The notes under the pieces: model-generated
Told to the model about the DNA's origin: nothing
Databases searched by the model: none
Seen by the model: the letters and a program-made list of their open reading frames with translations, nothing else
NCBI GenBank assembly: GCA_002328825.1
Contig: DCWI01000075.1
Location: 1-17,533 of the forward strand
Source: Nitrospiraceae bacterium UBA2166
GTDB taxonomy: Bacteria; Nitrospirota; Nitrospiria; Nitrospirales; UBA2166
Length of the DNA stretch: 17,533 bases
Direction: 5' to 3'
Shown here: one piece after another, positions 14,809 through 17,533 of the stretch
Layout of the letters: each line of letters starts with the position of its first letter
How positions within the stretch are numbered: the first letter of the stretch is position 1
Made by a program: the position numbers and the translations under genes

Positions 14809-16135
14809 AGGCTGCACCTTGAGGGATTGCTGATGTAGTATCAGGAGGTTCGCGTTCGACCTTCACTTTCTTGATTCGACGTTCATCCATATCAACAACG
14901 GTAAACTTGTAGCCATTGTGTTGGATAACATCTCCACCCCGCGCCATGCTTTGCAACTGATCAAGCATAAATCCACCGAGAGTCTCATATTCAGGGGATT
15001 CTTGGATGGGCAGACTGTATTCTTCCCGAAGGTCGTCCGCAGTGCACGCAGCATCAATGATTAGCGCGCCATCTTGTAGTTGTTCCACCTCCTGTTCCTC
15101 ACCGTCATCATATTCATCGTGGATTTCGCCAACAATTTCCTCTATTAAGTCTTCCAGCGTCACCAACCCCTCAATGCTTCCATGCTCATTTACAACAATG
15201 GCCATATGTACTCGCCTTCGTTGCATTTCCTTGAGCAGTAAACTTACCTTCATTGTTTCTGGGACGTAATACACGGGGTGCAACAGTTCGAGAATTTGTA
15301 CTGGGCGGCCTGAGGCCATCACCCCAAGAAGGTCGCGGTAATAGAGAATTCCGCGCAAATTGTTCAGACCTTGCTCAAAGACGGGATATCGCGAGAATTT
15401 GTGTTCGTCAATGTAACTCAATACCTCATCGATTGGCATGTCCAGTGAGATTGCATAGATTTTTGGGCGAGGGACAATAATTTCCTTGACAGAAGTATCG
15501 GTAAACTCAAAGACACTTTGAATGAGATCCTGCTCCGTCTTATCAAAAACCCCCTCCTCTAATCCCTCTTCAACCAGATGTTTTATTTCCTCTTCAGATA
15601 CTGACACTTTTTCTTCAGGAATGACGCGCCCAAAAACTCTAAGCAATAATTGACTTGAAGCGGTGAGTGGACGAAGGCCTGATGAGACGATGGTAGACAG
15701 TAGAGAAATCGGGCGAACTACCCACAACGCCATTTTTTCTGGATTTCTTAAGGCTAGTGCTTTGGGAAATAGTTCCCCGAATACTAGAGAGAGGTAAGAG
15801 ATTGAGAGAATCACTGTTCCTACTGCTAAAATTTCAGCCAACTGCTGAAGTCTTTCGTTGGGAAGGCGTTCAATAGTGGGCTTGAGGAGTTCTACGGAGC
15901 CAACACCTCCAAGTGCAGCAGCAGTAGCGCCGATTACGGTGATGCCTATTTGAACGGTCGCAAGGAACCTATCGGAGTTTTCCTGTAGTTGGAGAACAAG
16001 GTTCGCGCCGTCATGTCCTGACTCGGCAAGCTCCTGCATTCGACTTCTTCGTGATTTGAGCACTGCAAGCTCAGCACAAGCGAAAAATCCGTTCAGAAGA
16101 ATGAGGACGAAGATGGCTGAGGATAATAGCCACAT
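14807..16135 (-). CDS. CNNM-domain/CBS-pair membrane protein (CorC/HlyC family)
   Basis: The 442-residue product has the CNNM (DUF21) membrane domain at about 1-180, with hydrophobic segments near 4-20, 58-82, 100-119 and 135-155 and the conserved FGELFPKALALRNPE at 119-133. It also has a CBS pair (about 217-272 and 283-338, ending GLVTLEDLIEEIVGEI) and a C-terminal CorC_HlyC transporter-associated domain (about 350-428). Family members are inner-membrane proteins linked to Mg2+ or Co2+ efflux and sometimes misnamed hemolysins. The ion specificity here is not shown by the sequence. The ATG has no ribosome binding site, and a weak promoter just upstream would leave a very short leader. It is a single gene converging on pabC and divergent from the nuoJ side. 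Confidence 0.92.
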   Translation of the reverse strand: MWLLSSAIFVLILLNGFFACAELAVLKSRRSRMQELAESGHDGANLVLQLQENSDRFLATVQIGITVIGATAAALGGVGSVELLKPTIERLPNERLQQLAEILAVGTVILSISYLSLVFGELFPKALALRNPEKMALWVVRPISLLSTIVSSGLRPLTASSQLLLRVFGRVIPEEKVSVSEEEIKHLVEEGLEEGVFDKTEQDLIQSVFEFTDTSVKEIIVPRPKIYAISLDMPIDEVLSYIDEHKFSRYPVFEQGLNNLRGILYYRDLLGVMASGRPVQILELLHPVYYVPETMKVSLLLKEMQRRRVHMAIVVNEHGSIEGLVTLEDLIEEIVGEIHDEYDDGEEQEVEQLQDGALIIDAACTADDLREEYSLPIQESPEYETLGGFMLDQLQSMARGGDVIQHNGYKFTVVDMDERRIKKVKVEREPPDTTSAIPQGAA

Positions 16136-16150
16136 AGGGTATGTGGGGCT

Positions 16151-16179
16151 ATGCTAACAAAACTTCTAGTGTGTTGCAA
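16151..16179 (-). promoter_or_regulatory. Candidate promoter of the CNNM/CBS gene
   Basis: On the minus strand TTGCAA (16179-16174) and TAGCAT (16156-16151) are spaced by 17 bases, each matching consensus at four of six positions. Initiation near 16144 would leave only about 9 bases before the ATG at 16135, consistent with the absence of a ribosome binding site there. The match is weak. Confidence 0.3.
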
Positions 16180-16184
16180 ATAAC

Positions 16185-16200
16185 CTGAGACTTATCTCAG
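16185..16200. repeat. Inverted repeat CTGAGA-CTTA-TCTCAG
   Basis: A perfect 6-bp inverted repeat with a 4-base centre lies just upstream of the -35 candidate of the CNNM gene. Its place suggests an operator or activator site. It has no U tract on either side, so a terminator is less likely. It could be chance in this length of DNA. Confidence 0.35.
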
Positions 16201-16589
16201 AGGGATGAGAGTTTTGCGTGGGGATGTACTGGGTATGGACAAAGTACGACGCGTTTACTTTGGACAAGATTTTGAGGCATACGAGCGTAGAGTTTTCGGT
16301 ATATTTTTTTGTGCACAGTCCATTGGAATCAATTTTCTAGTCTCTCAGTTCTTAGAATGGAGATGGTTTTTGCAGGCATCTGGGCGCGAGACTTTTGTAC
16401 TCCTATAAGTGCTTCGGGTTTCGAGGGAAAGGTAATGGCGGAAATGTGTGCGATCGATTTGATCGCCGATATGTTGAGTCTTGATTCCAGGTGTTGTATG
16501 GACAACATTGAATTTGGTGTGTTTTCCAATTCATTGCGATGGGATCCTGTATTTTGGTTGAAGAAATAGCCATCGCTTAAGTCTAAGGA

Positions 16590-16618
16590 TTGCATGAAAA
16601 GTGCAATTATTGTATATT
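16590..16618 (+). promoter_or_regulatory. Candidate promoter upstream of nuoJ
   Basis: TTGCAT (16590-16595) and TATATT (16613-16618, five of six to the -10 consensus) are separated by 17 bases. Transcription would start near 16625, about 50 bases ahead of the nuoJ ATG. The -35 box matches only in its TTG. It is placed where a promoter for a separate nuoJK transcript would be expected. Confidence 0.35.
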
Positions 16619-16676
16619 TCTGCTCTTTTTTATTGGGGCTTTTGGCCTATCAACTGGGACTTAATGGCTTAAAGAT

Positions 16677-17189
16677 ATGGCAATTTTGCTATTTTCGTAT
16701 TTTGCAGGCGTCATTGTTTTTACAGGGATCATGGTCGTGGGACTTCGCAATCCCATGTACAGCGCTCTCTCACTTTTGGTTCTCTTTTTTCACGTCGCAG
16801 GCATATATCTCTTGTTGGACGCGGAGTTTATCTTTGCAGTTCAAGTCATTGCATATGCCGGTGCGATATTAGTCCTTTATCTCTTTGTTGTCATGCTGCT
16901 CGATGTCAAAACTGAAGAAGGCTATCATCGGCAATTAGTGGTTGGGCTTGTACTGGGATTGGCCATCATTGTTGAAATTATCTACATCCTGAATCGCTCA
17001 ACCTTTGGGCAGGGACTCACCGCGACAGCCAAAGAGATTGAGATTCCAGTTGGTACTACTGAATCTATTGGCTATCTTCTCTTTACACGTTACCTCTTTC
17101 CGTTTGAGGTTGCCTCTCTCATTCTACTCGTTGCCATGATCGGTGCAATCTTTCTGGCGAAAAAGAGAGGTTTGGAGAAAAAACCCTAA
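16677..17189 (+). CDS. nuoJ: NADH-quinone oxidoreductase subunit J
   Basis: NuoJ is a membrane-arm subunit of respiratory complex I in the inner membrane, near the quinone module. The 170-residue product has five hydrophobic segments (about 5-23, 28-47, 52-74, 86-105 and 138-158). It shows the family signatures RNPMYSALSLLVLF at 24-37 and FAVQVIAYAGAILVLYLFVVMLL at about 53-75, with the pi-bulge-type YAGA helix linked to proton pumping. The ATG at 16677 is the first possible ATG after an in-frame stop at 16662; no ribosome binding site is visible. A second reading frame with a better ribosome binding site (ATG at 16594) runs into nuoJ out of frame. nuoK follows after 28 bp. There is no nuoI or other peripheral-arm gene upstream, which is unusual for a full nuo operon. 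Confidence 0.93.
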   Translation: MAILLFSYFAGVIVFTGIMVVGLRNPMYSALSLLVLFFHVAGIYLLLDAEFIFAVQVIAYAGAILVLYLFVVMLLDVKTEEGYHRQLVVGLVLGLAIIVEIIYILNRSTFGQGLTATAKEIEIPVGTTESIGYLLFTRYLFPFEVASLILLVAMIGAIFLAKKRGLEKKP

Positions 17190-17203
17190 GATTCTAGGTT
17201 TCT

Positions 17204-17210
17204 GGGAGGA
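17204..17210 (+). promoter_or_regulatory. Ribosome binding site that sets the nuoK start
   Basis: GGGAGGA lies seven bases before the ATG at 17218. It is the strongest Shine-Dalgarno match in the window and decides the nuoK start over an in-frame ATG at 17143 inside nuoJ. Confidence 0.75.
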
Positions 17211-17217
17211 ACAAATC

Positions 17218-17520
17218 ATGGTTCCACTGTCGGCTTATGTCGTATTAAGTGCTGTCTTGTTTGTGATTGGGACTGTTGGGGTTTTGATACGACGTAATCT
17301 TATTATTCTGTTGTTGTCCATCGAGCTCATGTTCAACGCTGCAAATATTAACTTCGTAGCGTTTTCCCATTATTTCCAAGATGTGGCAGGCCAGGTGTTT
17401 GTGGTGTTTGTTCTTACCATTGCCGCGGCGGAAGTTGCGGTTGGATTAGCAATTGTCATTGCACTCTATCGTGGTCATTCCACCGTCAATGTCGAAGAAT
17501 TTAAGCTCATGAAATGGTAA
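17218..17520 (+). CDS. nuoK: NADH-quinone oxidoreductase subunit K
   Basis: NuoK is a small membrane-arm subunit of complex I, homologous to MrpC, with three transmembrane helices. The 100-residue product has helices at about 3-22, 27-47 and 58-84. The two membrane glutamates used in proton translocation are at the expected positions: E36 in LLLSIELMFNAANINFVAF and E72 in AAAEVAVGLAIVIALYR. The length is exactly that of E. coli NuoK. The start at 17218 is fixed by GGGAGGA upstream. It lies 28 bp after nuoJ in the same operon. An ATG at 17514-17516 in another frame overlaps its 3' end and stays open to the window edge; it may be the start of the next nuo gene, normally nuoL. Confidence 0.95.
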   Translation: MVPLSAYVVLSAVLFVIGTVGVLIRRNLIILLLSIELMFNAANINFVAFSHYFQDVAGQVFVVFVLTIAAAEVAVGLAIVIALYRGHSTVNVEEFKLMKW

Positions 17521-17533
17521 AAGTCATAGATCA

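Larger units (their letters stand above)
16136..16593. other. Gene-poor stretch between the CNNM gene and the nuo genes
   Basis: About 460 bp with no gene I can support. Open frames exist on both strands (16205-16408 and 16309-16569 plus, 16329-16595 minus), but they overlap one another, lack ribosome binding sites and show no family features. The identifiable elements are the promoter candidate for the CNNM gene and a 6-bp inverted repeat, listed separately. Long 5' leader, unannotated small RNA or gene remnant remain possible. Confidence 0.45.

Noticed and set aside
16205..16569. Overlapping plus-strand ORFs of 67 and 86 codons before nuoJ
   Set aside because: They overlap each other and a minus-strand frame, have no well-spaced ribosome binding site and no family features.
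17514..17533. Partial start of a further gene (ATG overlapping the nuoK end)
   Set aside because: Only about six codons are visible and no ribosome binding site is evident, so it is mentioned under nuoK but not annotated.
1..17533. CRISPR array, insertion sequence, toxin-antitoxin or phage island
   Set aside because: No regularly spaced repeats, transposase, integrase, short coupled toxin-antitoxin pair or phage structural gene was seen; all sizeable genes are housekeeping or envelope functions.

Overview
The window looks like ordinary chromosomal DNA from a free-living Gram-negative-type bacterium. It has 15 recognisable genes and no sign of a mobile element, prophage, CRISPR array, rRNA or tRNA. 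Two predicted lipoproteins, a BamE-type outer-membrane lipoprotein domain, an RfaH-like NusG paralogue, HspQ and complex I genes point to a diderm. GlnRS, DUF721/DciA, a dnaE-accA pair and an isolated nuoJ-nuoK pair would fit a Nitrospirota (Nitrospira-like) lineage. That assignment is inference from gene content and protein flavour, not a search result. Base composition looks close to balanced by eye and I see no island of different composition.

Layout. 1-660: a DksA/TraR zinc-finger protein with a strongly basic N-terminal tail (+). 660-1844: a TPR lipoprotein (-). 2107-4106: radA and a DUF721/DciA-like gene (+), separated by a non-coding stretch that holds a possible 30-codon upstream ORF. 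4184-6581: a minus-strand operon of a BamE-like lipoprotein, a small conserved hypothetical protein and glnS. 6633-6971: hspQ (-) with its own good sigma70-type promoter. 7247-7750: an RfaH/NusG-like regulator (-), divergent from the next unit across about 310 bp. 8063-14766: a tightly packed plus-strand operon dnaE-accA-pabB-pabC, with gene overlaps of 4 and 8 bp and a 2-bp gap. It meets a minus-strand CNNM/CorC-type CBS membrane protein (14807-16135) at a shared terminator hairpin. 16136-16676: a gene-poor stretch with promoter-like signals. 16677-17520: nuoJ and nuoK (+), the start of a complex I membrane-arm cluster that runs off the window.

Functionally the window is housekeeping: replication (DnaE, DciA-like), recombination (RadA), translation (GlnRS), transcription control (DksA-like, RfaH-like), fatty-acid precursor supply (AccA), folate/pABA synthesis (PabB, PabC), envelope (BamE-like, TPR lipoprotein, CNNM) and respiration (NuoJK). 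I found no convincing undescribed system. The most useful second looks are the histone-H1-like tail on the DksA protein, intact-looking PHP exonuclease motifs in DnaE, a PabB-type enzyme with a TrpE-like alanine at the position of the E. coli PabB nucleophilic lysine, the detached nuoJK cluster, and two small upstream ORFs.
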